64,000 bases of DNA from Boswellia sacra (GCA_013180625.2 SNVD02013683.1:186001-250000), one strand, 5' to 3'; shown: positions 48,057 through 60,731, counted from the first letter of the stretch. The notes: generated by a model from the letters alone, not told the origin. A program made the numbers and translations.

Positions 48057-51000
48057 ACATAACATCTATCTATTATATATGACAATAACTTCTACAACTC
48101 AGTTACAGTTTTTGGTTGACAATAAAAAATTTCAGTTTTTATTAGTCCTTAACAAAACATTAATCGGAAAAAGTAGTTATTTAGAGCTGAGATTTGTAAG
48201 TAGTTATATTTATTTTAATTAATCTATTAAAATATTCAAAATTAATCCGGTGATAATTTCAACTAAAATTACTTTTTGGTCATCAGTACTTACAAAATTT
48301 ATCTTCAACAATAATTTGGAGCTCCTAGCAAGACATTCTCTAGTTGGAGAAATGGTTAGTTTAGAGATGGGATTTGTAAATGGCTATCATTTATCTACAT
48401 AAATTTTTATATAATTTAGACTCATACGATAAATATTTTAGACTCAACCTTAGTTTTCAGTCATAAGTTACCAAATTGATTCTTTAACAATAATTTGAAG
48501 CCATTACCGCACATTTCAGATGAGCAGAAAAAATTGCTAATTTCTAGCTAAGATTTGAAAGTAACTCTAATTTCTTCACATAATTTATTATTTATAATAT
48601 TCTATCATCATTCATTAATAGTTTGTTTAACTTAAATTACAGTTTTTGGTAACAAAATCCTTTGTAACTAACTACCATAGCCTCTTTGTAGGAGATTAGG
48701 ATTCTTTCCTGATCTGACCTTCACTTTAACAAAATACAAATATATTATTGGTAGTTAATACATAATAAATAAGAGAGAAAAGAGAATATAATAGATCTTA
48801 ACCACTCAAATTCAATAAAATCCACGTGGTACATGATTTATAAAAGTTAAGGTAAAATTAAGAACAGGAAAGGATCATAATTCTTTGCAGTGGCTCCATC
48901 CATACCTCGTTTCGTAGGGAACGAATGAGGGTTCAAAAAAATTTCTCGGAATTTATTAGAAAATTTAATTTCACCAAAAGAGTAGTTGAAAACGATCATA
49001 ATTCACGAGCAGCGCATGTGTGTAATTCGGGCAGAGTCTTAGACAGTTTAAAGGTGCGGTTGCGTACAGTGTTAAGAGTAGTCAGAGAAGATGTAAACAT
49101 CTTGTTTACTTTCTTTATCCAAATAATGGAAGATGGTAGGGTACCCCATCCGGATTTTGCCCTAAAAAGATGAGAGAAATTCATCAGAGGTCATTTAACA
49201 CCAGTACATTATATTTATTTATAGCCGTCCGTTGAGTCAGAAGAACTGAGGCACCCAATAATCACAATGTTGAAAGTCGGAAATCCACCAGACGTATGGT
49301 ACCGGAGAAAAAAATTAGGTGAACAGTTGAATCATTTACATTTGTACGGTTTTGCTTTGCTTTTTTGCTAGTTGGTTCATGAAAATGTTAGTTCTAATCT
49401 CTTAAAACAACTGAAATAAATGAAATATTATTACATTAACGAGTTATATATTATTTTATCGATTCTATATTATTCTAATGTTGGTAACAACCGTCCGCCC
49501 AATTTCAGAAGAGGTTTTAGTGACCATAAATTTGTTTGTTAGGAGGATCCAAGTTTAGAACAAGTCGACAGGATTTGCCCATTTGACTAATAAACAAAGA
49601 TAAATGGTATATTTAGACATTTTTGTTTTTATCTTTCCAATTTGACCCTAAACTTAACAATCTAGCTAGCCAGCCCAATGAAATTGTCTTTTGACTTTGT
49701 AATTATTAACTGGCCGACTTGCATCATATTTGTGTTCGCTGAGTCATGCCTAAATTGAGGCATTGGACTTGTGCTTAATTAATCAAATATAAACTATTGA
49801 ATCATCAAAAAAAAAAAAAGAATAATATAATGTTTCAAGTGATGGGACGAATTGTATGATCCGAATTCATTTGGGGCTCTTTTTTTATTCCATGAATTTC
49901 TTCGATTGTTAGAGTGGTCATTTCCTTTTCTCGAATTTTGAAATATTCTTCTCCAATAGAAAGTCAGCGTCTCAATTAGTTTGTAATATTAATAATTATT
50001 ATAAGGAATAAAGCTTATTAGGTCGTTTTTATTAATATATTTTTGAAATATTTTTCTTATACAAAATGTCTAATTTAGAGGAGGGAAAGAGTTTTTGATG
50101 ATTATAGTTCGAAATGCCAATTTACAAGAGTTGTCATTATAATTAAAGTTATTGTTGTCATTCACTATTTGTAACGCAACCCTTTCTAAACTTCAAAAAA
50201 GTTAAGATCTACAATAAATTTTTCGAGAGATGAAAAATAATTATTTCCTTAAAAGTTTTGTTAATAAACGCATATAACTTTGTCTCTGGATTTGTCATTT
50301 GTTTATCGAATTTATTAGTTTTTTTAAAAAAAGCTACGGCCTTGTGACCCTGCTTGGCCTATTATAGAAATTGAGGAGGACCCCTTTGTTTGTTTAAGAA
50401 AATCATGAGAACTATAAGAAATGAAATCCAAAATTGAATTTCTTTAAAGAAACTGTTTAAATGATGAAGAGGCAGAATTCATGTGAGTTATTTAAGGATG
50501 ATCGGTTGAGTGTCACACACTTGCTGGCTTTGCCCATGAACCAAAGAAGGGCAGATTGTGACTAGTCATTTATTAGGTACTTGATTCTTCCTTGTCTACA
50601 TCTCACCAATTAATTAATCTCTCAAAACCTCCAACAGGTTACCAACAATCAGATCACTCTCCCCCCTCTATTTTAACCTTTGGACCACTTGAGAAGGGTA
50701 TGGCCACTCATTCTAATTTTCATAAAATGAAACATAATATTTTGATCCCTTTCACGGCTTCAACCATATATACATGTATGTGGTCTGCAGTGCAGGCCTA
50801 TGTAACTGCATATTTTTATATCAAGAGTTTACTTTTAAGACCTTTAAGTAGCATTTTGCTAGACCCCAAAAGTTAAAGTTATCATCAAATGATCCAAAAT
50901 GTAGTTTCCAACTGCTCCATTACTGTGTATTGTTGACCCTAGCTAGCTAGCTAGCTATCTACAAAAAATATTAGTTGTAATAGCAGAATTAATATAGAGA

Positions 51001-51205
51001 GTGTATATAATATAATGTCGGAGAAGAGAAGAAAAATGATGTCGGATAGTGTTGAGAAAAGTACAAGAGTAGTAGTGTTGTGTAGGAAATTCCGTTGTAG
51101 CAAGAGACATTAAATAACACATTAAATTCTACAAACGCACAATTTAATACACACATGACAGGTCCTACCAGTCCCATTTCCTATCCATCTTCCCCTCAAC
51201 TCTCC

Positions 51206-51213
51206 TTTAAATA
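51206..51213 (+). promoter_or_regulatory. Candidate TATA box of the OFP gene
   Basis: TTTAAATA lies about 100 bases upstream of the chosen ATG in a C/T-rich context, a plausible core promoter position. No transcript evidence is available. Confidence 0.35.
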
Positions 51214-51309
51214 TCTCTTCTTCAACTGCCTCTGTTCACATTTATAACAATCTCCTAACAAAGCAAGTGTTTGCAGGCTAGCTACTTCACTTTCACAATA
51301 TTTCAGATC

Positions 51310-52047
51310 ATGGGAAAGAAGATGAAGATCACTTCCTTGTTCAAGAATAATAATAGTAACAATAATCATCAAGAAACCAGGCTGCAGCCATGGCAATATT
51401 GGCGCCCTTCATGCAGTCATCCCAAGACTCTTTCTTTCAGAGCTGGAGATGACATTTTCAAGACTGTCAACTCGGTGTTCTTTGATTCTAGCACTACTGA
51501 AGGAGCTAATGCTGTTGAAACACCTGAAACATGGTTCACAAACTCATCAACTGCTGAGTCCGCCAGAAGCTTGTCAACTGAGTCTGAAGACTTGTTTGAT
51601 GGTGAGTCATTGGAGGTGGTTGTACGTGGGGCAAGATCAGAGAGGCTCTTCTTTGAGCCTGGTGACACTAGTTCAATCCTGGAGGAGGCAAAGACTGGAG
51701 GGCTTCCGTTTAAAGAAAGTGTAATGCTGGCCATGGATTCTGAGGATCCTTATGTTGACTTCAGGAGGTCTATGGAGGAGATGGTGGAGACTCATGGACT
51801 CAAAGATTGGGACTGCTTGGAAGAGTTGTTGGGATGGTATTTAAGGGTAAATGGGAAGAAGAATCATGGATTTATAGTTGATGCTTTTGTTGATCTGCTT
51901 GTGAGTCTTGCAGCCAATTCTTGCTCTGATTCTACTTCATATTCTTCTGCCATTTCTTCCCTCTCTCCCTATTCTTTATCTCCTTTCTGTTCCCTTGAAG
52001 GTCACGAGATTGAGATCGATGAGGAAGAAAAGATGGCATTTTCTTAG
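51310..52047 (+). CDS. OFP13: OVATE family protein (transcriptional repressor, OFP13/OFP18 type)
   Basis: Single exon, 245 residues from MGKKMKITSLFK. The frame extends 13 codons further upstream, but MGKKMKI is the usual start of this subgroup. The C-terminal OVATE domain (DUF623) is clear: SEDPYVDFRRSMEEMVETHG, then WDCLEELLGWYL and HGFIVDAFVDLLVSL. A Ser/Thr-rich middle contains LEVVVRG and ERLFFEPGDTSSIL, typical of the OFP13/16/18 group. OFPs act in the nucleus as repressors, interact with TALE homeodomain proteins and influence organ shape. Gene order (downstream of PPR4) supports OFP13, with OFP18 as the alternative paralogue. The tail is Ser-rich then acidic. Confidence 0.9.
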   Translation: MGKKMKITSLFKNNNSNNNHQETRLQPWQYWRPSCSHPKTLSFRAGDDIFKTVNSVFFDSSTTEGANAVETPETWFTNSSTAESARSLSTESEDLFDGESLEVVVRGARSERLFFEPGDTSSILEEAKTGGLPFKESVMLAMDSEDPYVDFRRSMEEMVETHGLKDWDCLEELLGWYLRVNGKKNHGFIVDAFVDLLVSLAANSCSDSTSYSSAISSLSPYSLSPFCSLEGHEIEIDEEEKMAFS

Positions 52048-53908
52048 ATAGTTTCTATGTAACATCAATTTTTGTGTATAATAGTAGGTTAAAAAAGAGA
52101 AAATATTAAAGAAATGAGAAAGTCTAGTGCATCTCTCTATAATTTTGTAAAAAAATTTATACTAATTTTAGACCGTCATATCATTTTTCATCTACTGTGT
52201 TATTCCATTGTTGATATGCTGATCCCGTCATTGGCATGATTATGATGTCCATTGACCAAAGAGAGCATTCTTCAGATACTGGTCTCAATTATAGCCAACT
52301 CATGCATTGGAACAGCTTCCTCCACTATACATACAGACGGGTGTTTCTATCATAATTGATAAAATATTGTTTAATGCATAGTTGAGTGGTTGTCGAATCA
52401 GGAATATGTAGCACTACAATTATTTTTCCACGTCTTTGAGAAATTTACAAATCCATCGTTGTGGTGGGTTCATTCACATTTATTATCTAAGATTCTAGAT
52501 GTACACAACCTCTATATAATGGCAAAACGATTTGTGAGTGCACACAAATTGATTGTCATTGACGTATGAACAGTGTAGAGGTTGTCACACTTGGCAGATT
52601 TGTATGTGTATTGTTGCTAGCATTTCTAGGAACTTCAATAACTCAATTTTGAAATTTTGAAAGAAGACAAAACTTCCAATGTCCAATCCCATTCTGATGT
52701 GAATTCCTCGAAACCAAGCAAATGAATTATCCATTGCCAGATAATCCACGAAGTTTCAAAAGATGAAATTTCAAACTCTTAAGCGCCAGGAAAATCACAT
52801 TTCTATATTAAACATTTCCTGGGCAGTTTGCCAAATCGGTAAATACCTAAAATGTTTCTTCATGAGGCTCACTGTGATTTAACCATGAACTTTTGATGGT
52901 GCTTGGTCAAAAGAAAATAGTGGAACTATGTTCTAAGATTCAACGATTGTAAATCATTGTTGAAACCCTTTAGCATGATTTGTTACGGTGGCATGGCCAA
53001 GAACATCTGCAAATACTTGATTCCTTGCAAGGAAAGCCCGAGAGACTAATAGAAAGCAGAATAGAGAACTAAAATAGGCTGTGTTTTAACCAGAATATAT
53101 AATTGGATTCGTCAAGTTTTCAGAGTTTGTTTGAGAGTAATCACAGCAGGTGCTTTCTTAATCCCTTCCGTTGTTCATCTATAACTGTTCCAAGCTGCTG
53201 ATTCTATGTGGATGTTCTTGAACCTCAACTGTCAGCTAGTAAGCCTAACCAAAGAGCAAGGCAAGCATTGATTTGCTAATAAATCTCATCACCACTAATA
53301 CCAATCATGTGGTTAATTAACAAAGTCAAGTTAGCAGAACTGGCTAAGCCAGAGTAATATCTTTCCAATCAGCTTAATCAACCAATTCATGCGATATATG
53401 CTGTGCTAGTAATTGCCAAAACGTAACAGCCATCACCAATATTTGGTATCAATAAAAAACAGCGCCAGTAGTAAAAATGTGTGCCTAACATGAATCCATC
53501 CCGCGAGGTCATCGCCTGGAACTGCAAGCAATCCACTTAAGAAAAACTGAAATTTCCCCACAAATGTTTCATATCATACGCAGCAGCATGGCATAAAGTC
53601 GCCAGGGCTTCCACAATGCACATTCACCTTTAGACTGAATGGTTTTTGAGCTGTACGCCAGACTTGTTCTTTTAATCAGTTAAAACAGGTAGTTTTTCAT
53701 CATTATGCAACATACGCACAACAGAGCAGCAGGACACATAATCTGACCTCCATTCCCATTAACATATCAATATGAAACATATATGGCTGAACTGCAATTG
53801 GAATTATATAATAGTTTAAAACAAGCAAACAAGGAAATATGTATATTAAGCAGCAGCAGCCAGCAAAAGCTACACTTGGCGCCACTAGAGTGACAGAACA
53901 GCATCCTG
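52048..53908. other. Intergenic region between OFP and the eRF1-like gene, no gene seen
   Basis: OFP 3' flank on the left and probable 3' UTR of the minus-strand eRF1-like gene on the right. I see no coding region and no poly(A)-type tract that would mark a retrocopy 3' end at 53909. Confidence 0.55.
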
Positions 53909-55219
53909 TTACTCGTTATCCTCGGGATCTCCATCCTCAGATGCCTCATAGAAAGATCTTGTATCGACATGGTAGCGTAGGATCCCCCCTATGCCACCAA
54001 ACCCTCTGCAGAATTGAGAACCTTCTTGTGACTTGTTCGTGATAAACTCAAGTGAACAACCAAAGTGCTTGTACTGATCGGTAAACCACTCTAGCAATGC
54101 CATTTTTTCCTGAACCGTCAACTCGGATGCACTCTCTGAATCCTGGAAGTTGCTGCGATCAACCTCTTGCTCCTTATTCAAGTGCTTTATGACAATTTCA
54201 TTTGTCACACTATTTTTCAACACATATCTATTTATATCCAAATCTTCCCAGATAATAAGTGTCTGGATGGCGCCCATTTCTAGAGCCTTTATAGTGTCAT
54301 CTACACCCAAGACATACTTCCCTGTATCCTGGCTGAATTCTTCAAAAAACTTCCAAAGCAAGCGCTTCTCTTTAACAAAATTCACATCAGATAGAACATC
54401 AAAAGACAGTTCTATGGCCTGATTAAAACCAATTTCTCCACCATATGAAATGTCCAAAACTTTCACTATTATTGCCCTAAGGCGGGAATCAAACATATCA
54501 GATTGACTCAGTTCTGTTTTGAATCGAGCAGAACCAGCAAGTATTAACCCGGCAACATTCGGCTGGCCGCTTGAAGGATCTATAAAGTACTTCTTGGCAA
54601 GCTCTGCAGCCTCCCTGAGATAGTTGTGGCGTTTCTCTATCCGAAGACGTGAGAACCGAAGTGCTGATTGACCACCTCTGCCATGCTTCTTTGGCAGCTC
54701 AACTGTAAACTTATGAACAATCTCTCTACTGCTACCACTTGATGTCCCAATGAGAGTTCCATTCCCATCTATCACTATGAAGCCAAACTTCTCACTAGAC
54801 TCAAGGAGTCAATTCAAAGCCTCTGTATGGAACTTACTGTCACAGACGTATAGTGATGCATTTATGGGCTTAAAAGGCACAATATCATAAGCAAACTTCT
54901 TTTGCTTGCCATCTTCAGTTAACCCAGTTCCGGTATAGAGGACAAGTCCATTGGCGGGAACATTTCTGTGAAGCTTGAGCCTTGACTGAGCAGAAGTAAT
55001 TGCAGTTAACACAGATTGACGGTTCACTCTCTTTTTAATGTTTGAAGCAGTTCGGTATTCATCTCCTAGCATCTTGGTAACTCTAGATATCTGATCACGG
55101 GGATTGATAATCAGAGTTACCATACTGGTGCCATCACCTCTTACAGCATCAAGTGTTTTAATTAACCTTTTCATTTTCCACATCTCAGTGTTCAAGTCAG
55201 TCTCTGAGCATTCTGCCAT
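53909..55219 (-). pseudogene. eRF1 (class-1 translation release factor) frame with one internal TGA
   Basis: From ATG (55219) to TAA (53911-53909) there are 437 codons, the canonical eRF1 length, with no frameshift. The only break is TGA at codon 137 (54809-54811), between ..KFHTEALN and [10 protein letters not shown]. eRF1 recognises stop codons in the ribosomal A site and triggers peptide release. Domain features: GTS motif (residues 30-32), YVCDSKF (124-130), catalytic GRGGQ (180-184) and the C-terminal [10 protein letters not shown] stretch. The stop-decoding NIKS motif reads NIKK (60-63), a Ser-to-Lys change. Housekeeping-type promoter motifs lie upstream and there is no poly(A) remnant, arguing against a processed retrocopy. 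It may be a recent duplicate pseudogene, a gene expressed by readthrough (UGA followed by C), or a sequence error. I annotate it as a pseudogene pending transcript evidence. Confidence 0.8.
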
Positions 55220-56215
55220 TGCAATATATGATTACTGCATGCACAACTGAAATCCAATATGAGAAAATGCTAAGTTTCAAAACAACAAAAATATTAGTTC
55301 TTTTCTAAAATTAATTTAAATTCTCAAATCTTAATTGATAGTACTTTTTTATCAAATTCAACATGTACTTATGTTTATTTTACTGACATCTTTTTGGCAT
55401 GGACTGAGCAACTAACAAACGTTGAATTTAGTTCTTATTGACTATTTTTTTGTAGGAATTGTTCTTAAAAGATTCCAAAAAGAAAAAAAATGTAATGCTT
55501 GGCATTTTCTTGCATTAAAACGTGTGATTCTTAAACAACACAAGGTGATAAACATTTGCAATAGTGTACCAAAACGTAAACAAACAACAAAAAATGCTTT
55601 TATAAAAATAACCTTTTACTCAAAAGTGTTTTGCAATAAATAGCATCTTAGAATGATTCTCCAAAAGGTGTTTCAAGTGTTTTTCTTATTAAAAAAGAAA
55701 AAAAATCGAGAAAATCATTTATAGTCGTAAAATAATCATGAAAATTTCTATAAATATTTAAAATGTTCTTGCATTTCAAACTTTTTACTAAAAATGAAAA
55801 ATTCATATAAAATGAAATAATTGGTGACTTTTTGGTGATAAAAATTCCTAAATAGAAAATCCCGAAATTTGTTCTATACATATGACCAACAACAACGAGA
55901 AAAATAAAGGCAATAAATGATAGTCATAGAATTGTAAAAATATCCTAATCCTACTTGTAACTCTAATTATTTCCTAATTGTTTACCTCGAACAAACTTCT
56001 GATGCTTACAAGCTCATACAAATATTACTATCAAATGTGACAATTTTTTTTTTTTCAACAACTTTGACATAATGACTATAAATAATAACAGAAAGATACA
56101 TTGAATCAAGGCACTCAGTCACGCACCTTTAAAACCTGCCAACAAGAGACGGATACCGGCCAACAACAGTGGTGAGATGGCTGCAAGTGATGCAAGTTCT
56201 ATATTTTCAACAGGA
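55220..56215. other. Upstream region of the eRF1-like gene, probable 5' UTR intron
   Basis: AT-rich, with no open frame of interest. If the promoter at 56216-56307 is used, most of this stretch would be a leader intron on the minus strand. Confidence 0.4.
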
Positions 56216-56307
56216 ATTTATAGCTATAAATTGCCGCGTCAAAGCTTCCCTCTATGCTTGGGCAGCACGCTAGTCTTTGCTGTTGCTTTGGGCCCAAACT
56301 TAGCCCA
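56216..56307 (-). promoter_or_regulatory. Candidate promoter of the eRF1-like gene (TATA plus site II motifs)
   Basis: On the minus strand, TATAAAT lies at 56222-56216. Upstream of it are a TTGGGCCCAA palindrome (56297-56288) and TGGGCTA (56307-56301). A possible leader with donor-like AAAG/GTGCGT (near 56127) and acceptor-like CATGCAG (near 55235) would give a ~0.9-kb 5' UTR intron. Motifs are seen; the splice model is inference. Confidence 0.45.
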
Positions 56308-56309
56308 TG

Positions 56310-59106
56310 AAATTCACAACTAACTTTGAGAAGCCCGAATTTGACTTTGGCCTCATCTCATCCAATCAAACTAGTATATTCAATTCACTTATCTTGGTCA
56401 CTTCTGGCTTGTGTGCCTGAAATCTCATACCGCATGGGCGCATACTCTCAAAATTTTAATCAGATGAAGAGCGACTCTTGATCATCATTAAAACTATGTA
56501 GATGACATGATTTTTTTCCTTCAATTTTTTATTTAGGTCATTTTGATTTTTATGTTAAAAAAAAAAAGAAATGATAATTACTAAAATATTTGCATAGGTT
56601 GGAATTAATTCAACACTCTAAGTCCGCAAGTGAGCTCTCAGCACTGTTTCTCATATGTTCAAATTGAGAATATAAGTAACACCCGAATGAGACACATGAT
56701 ATACATATACTAAAATCGGAGTGCAACTAACTTTGTTATTTAAAATATCAAACCACAAATTATCCAAATAAGTTATTAAACTCTAGGGATAAAATAATCT
56801 CATTATTACAAACTAAAACTAATATAATAAATCGAGTTCAAAAAAAAAAATACAATGTAGCAACATTCTTTTTGCGCTAAAAGCAAAGATCTGAAACTGC
56901 TCTAATCATTCAATCCAACAAGTCTTATATCTATAAGGCATAATCTGCAAAAATGTAGGTGAAGAGGGGTAAGTCGTCAACTCAATAAGTAATACGTATA
57001 TTAGTATGCAAGTAAAACATAGAATAATAATTATTTTCCTAGTATCATAATAATTTACATAAAACTTAATTATAACATAATTAAACTTATCAAAGCATAT
57101 TAAAGCGGTCCTTCAAAATAGATTCATAAGAGAAATCAAACAACTTTAAAACAGCTCATGTTACCTAGCCATAACTTATCGTAGGATCGAATCACGATCA
57201 TACATACTATATCATATTTGTGGACAACAAAAAATATATCCAGCTGTAACCATATCATATCATAACATAACATATTGGGTGCCACAGACAATGAGCCAGA
57301 AATTCATAATTTATAATATCAAGCTTGCTTCAAAATCCTCATAAATCATAAGATATTCAAATGTAAAATAAGTCTTAAAAATAATGATAACTATGGATGT
57401 ATAATTCATATTATAAGTAAATCAATTCAAAAACTTTAAAATTGAACTTAAATAAATTATAAGAAATTTTAGAGAAAAAAAAAGTTGAGTAAAACGTTTC
57501 GTATTTAGAGATAATTGAAGATAAAATGGTTTGGGAATTTGTCAATAATTTTAATTATAAAAGCATTTCTAAATAAATAATTTATTTTATTACACCCTAT
57601 GTAAACAAATCTAAAAATATAATTGGATGTCTTAAAATATAATCACGTAACACAGTTTTCAATTTTTAAAATAATACATAAAATCTTTCATATCGGAATC
57701 ATAAATATTTTGTTCTTGTCAAAATAAGGATACAAATATAAGTATAACTTACCTCCAATCCAGATCAAATAACTCTACTTCTATCTGTTCAGATGAGTGA
57801 AAAATCCTAGAAAATAATCAAACTAATAATATCGTTAAATTTAACTCTAAACTGTTCTAACGGTTGAAGTCTAGAATTTGAACAGTAACTACTCTACGAA
57901 TTTTATCTCTAAATTTCTTATATCAATGACTCTAAAAATTTACAGATGTACACAAGACATGGATAAGATGTTCCACGAATTTTTTCTGTAAACTTTTATT
58001 GGCAAAAAGTATTTTGATTAAATTAATTCCTTTGATACTAGAAAAGTGTCAAACTGTACAAATCTGTGAGTCAGCTTACTTCGAGGATTTGTATAGAATT
58101 AAATACTAGGCATAAAATTATAAAAATTTATAGAATCATTGTAAACATGTAAATGAACCAGCATAAAAAATTTTAAAATTTTTTAAGATGGATTGATAGG
58201 AAATAAAATTTATGAATTCAAGTGTGACTTTCTCACAATTTAGTTTTTCAACATGTAAAACCAGTTTCAAAAATCTTTATAAAATAGTTTTATACACGAT
58301 TTTAACATTAAAAAAATTATGATATCTAATTTCATGTCTTAAAACCATAATAAAAATATTAACTTAAAATATTTAAAGTTTTCACAGATTAAAATTTATG
58401 GAATCAGCATATATACAGACTCTTCTAATTAAATTCCTATGCACAGTATAATAGTCAATATTGCAACGTAAATAGTAATCAATCACTACAACCTAATATG
58501 TTTCAACGTATATAGAACGTAATTTCTAACGTAAAACAAATCTAGACTTATGGATAATATCTCAAAATATAAATAAACAGAGTTATAGTGAAACTCTTAC
58601 CTACTTATCAAAGTGAACTATGGGGAGTTGTATTCTGATCAATACTCTTAATCTTTACTTTAATGTAAAAAATCCTTGAATACACAATAAAATTCTAATT
58701 TAGAAATATTTTCTTTAATTATTAACTCAATCTAATGAAATTAAAGTTCTCACTTACCATAACTTGAGTACGCTGAGTTACTCTCACAGTCGCCTACACA
58801 AAATCTAGTTGAATGCAAACGCAAATGATATAACGCGTAAAAATGATATTAACTATAATAGCTAACTTACACCATAAGACTGATTGGAAACAGGTATAGG
58901 TATACTCCTTAAAAAAGGGTAAATTTACATATATAGGCAAATATATATCCTTGCTATAACTTAAATAACGTAAAGAATGTAATACCTTCATAGATTAAAG
59001 TTTGAATATTACAATATATCAATTCCTAATTATTTTTAGCTGTTAATAAAATGAAAATTTTTTAAAAATATCCCAAGTTGAAGTGTGGATTACAAAAATG
59101 ACCATG
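56310..59106. other. AT-rich spacer, no gene seen
   Basis: No coding region or clear element ends. Words such as GTAACACCCGAATGAGAC and GGGTGCCACAGAC look repeat-like, but I could not delimit an element without comparison to other genomic copies. Confidence 0.45.
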
Positions 59107-59302
59107 TTCCTAAAAATTTGCATGTCACGATTCTCTGTCAAGTGCCGAACACTGTTAGACATTATCCGTCAAGTGTCGGAAACTATCAAACATTGTTAAA
59201 CACACCCGTTGGACACCATGAGAAGCTATCAAACAATATTCGACATACCTGTCAGACACTGTCGGATGTTGAACAAGGTTATTGCATGCAAATTTTCAGG
59301 AA
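59107..59302. repeat. Small foldback repeat with CGACACT-type words
   Basis: TTCCTAAAAATTTGCATG (59107-59124) and CATGCAAATTTTCAGGAA (59285-59302) pair with one mismatch. The interior repeats words such as GTCAAGTG, CGAACACTG and GTCAGACACTGTCGG. Similar words occur in the palindrome at 20727-20930, suggesting a related foldback family. Confidence 0.55.
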
Positions 59303-59778
59303 AAGAGTTATTTATTAAAGAAACCCATTAATTTGCGTTATTTTCTCAATTTTCGAGTGTAAAATCAAATAAGCAAGTAAACAAGCATATATAGATGGTA
59401 CAAATGGTTGTTTGTCCGGTTATTTTTCAAAATTAAGAAAGACATATATAATGAGAGAAACAAAATTGAAAGATAAATCTTAACGGTAATTTTAAACTTA
59501 CATAGTGAGATACAAATTCATCAAATTGGGGGCCAAAAATGTGACAGAATAATGAATTTAGCCAAAACCAGAAAGAAATTTGAAATAAAGGGGGAACTCA
59601 ATCTCAAAGCCGACTTTATGGGGCTAGAGCAACGGAATTTTTTTTCATAAATTTCATGCAACAGTATTAACCTTAAAGTTTGCTGAATTATATAATTCAT
59701 AACCAATCATCAAAAGCATTGTTGGTATTATTCATCTTCTTCGAGAAGAGAGAAATAAAATTTAAAAAAAGAAAAAGA

Positions 59779-59803
59779 AAAGCAAAGCAAAGCAAAGCAA
59801 AGC
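59779..59803. repeat. (AAAGC)n pentanucleotide repeat
   Basis: Four to five copies of AGCAA follow an A/G-rich tract. Confidence 0.8.
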
Positions 59804-60731
59804 TAAGCTGCGGTTCCCAATTCCCTTCAAACAGACAGGCAGTCTACTCTCCCTTTTCTGCTCTTTGTAACTTTTCCTTTTTCATCTTTCTTTCTTTTTT
59901 TTTTTTCAAAATTTTACAACTTTTTCTCTTTTCATCATCTAGTTATGAGTTCATTCTTCTTTAATGAAAATCTCTTTGTTGAATTTGTAATCTTTTTTAA
60001 CCTTTTTTACAAATTTCTTATATTCAATTTATATAAGAAGAGAATTAATGACATGCAGAGAGTTGAATAAATTAACCAATAATTTTCTTTTAACATTTGT
60101 TGATAAGTTTTCTAGAAATGGTAATGTAAGAGAAAAGAAAGATTAATTAATATATACTTGTTATGTAAGAATTAATGTACACTCCATGTTACAGATATTT
60201 ATACATAAAATATGAAGGAGAAAAAGTGATTATTCTGGTGCATATATAGTGGTTAATGTTGGGAAGTGCTTTTGCAATTGATTATAGTGGTTAAATAATA
60301 ACTGATCAGCAATCGCAATATAAGAGAGACGCCAAACTTTTATTGATCCACACAACTTTACATCATATGAGGGAAGAGACAGATTAGAAAGAGAAAAGGC
60401 AAAGTTACACTTACATCACATGCAAATCACTTTCTCATACCAAAGACCAAAAAAAATTTCCTCTCTTAACAAGAAAAGCACATTCCCTCTTTCTTATTCA
60501 TATCTCTCTCTTAACTTATATCTTCTTCCACTCTTCCATCTCCTCAACCAAAATAATCAACATCTTATAATCCTCCTCTTAACCGCTAGCTTCCATTCCA
60601 TTCCACCTCATGATATTGCTATATCTATGGAATATCACTTGATAGCTTAGCTTATATACCATCATATTTCTCCAACACACACTTTAGTTTTCAAAAACTT
60701 GTACAAGCTAGAAAAAAGAAAAATTTTTAAG
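59804..60731 (+). other. Upstream region of the SMXL3-like gene
   Basis: No separate gene is recognised. The stretch holds long pyrimidine tracts (59860-59950 and 60450-60560) and a TATA-like TTATATAC near 60653, all plausible promoter or leader sequence for the gene starting at 60732. Confidence 0.4.

Larger units (their letters stand above)
43660..51309. other. 7.6-kb gene-poor AT-rich spacer
   Basis: No coding region could be supported. It holds a diverged MITE relative of the 17946-18163 element at about 45572-45749, a (TA)n microsatellite at 48012-48053 and a (CTAG)n run at about 50939-50956. Short frames at 48925-49173 and 50592-50876 lack recognisable features. The last ~200 bases are probably OFP promoter and leader. 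Confidence 0.55.

Noticed and set aside
48925..49173. 82-codon frame in the long spacer
   Set aside because: It has no recognisable domain, no splice partner and no nearby promoter features.
54150..54422. 90-codon plus-strand frame opposite the eRF1-like gene
   Set aside because: It is antisense to a clearly conserved eRF1 frame.
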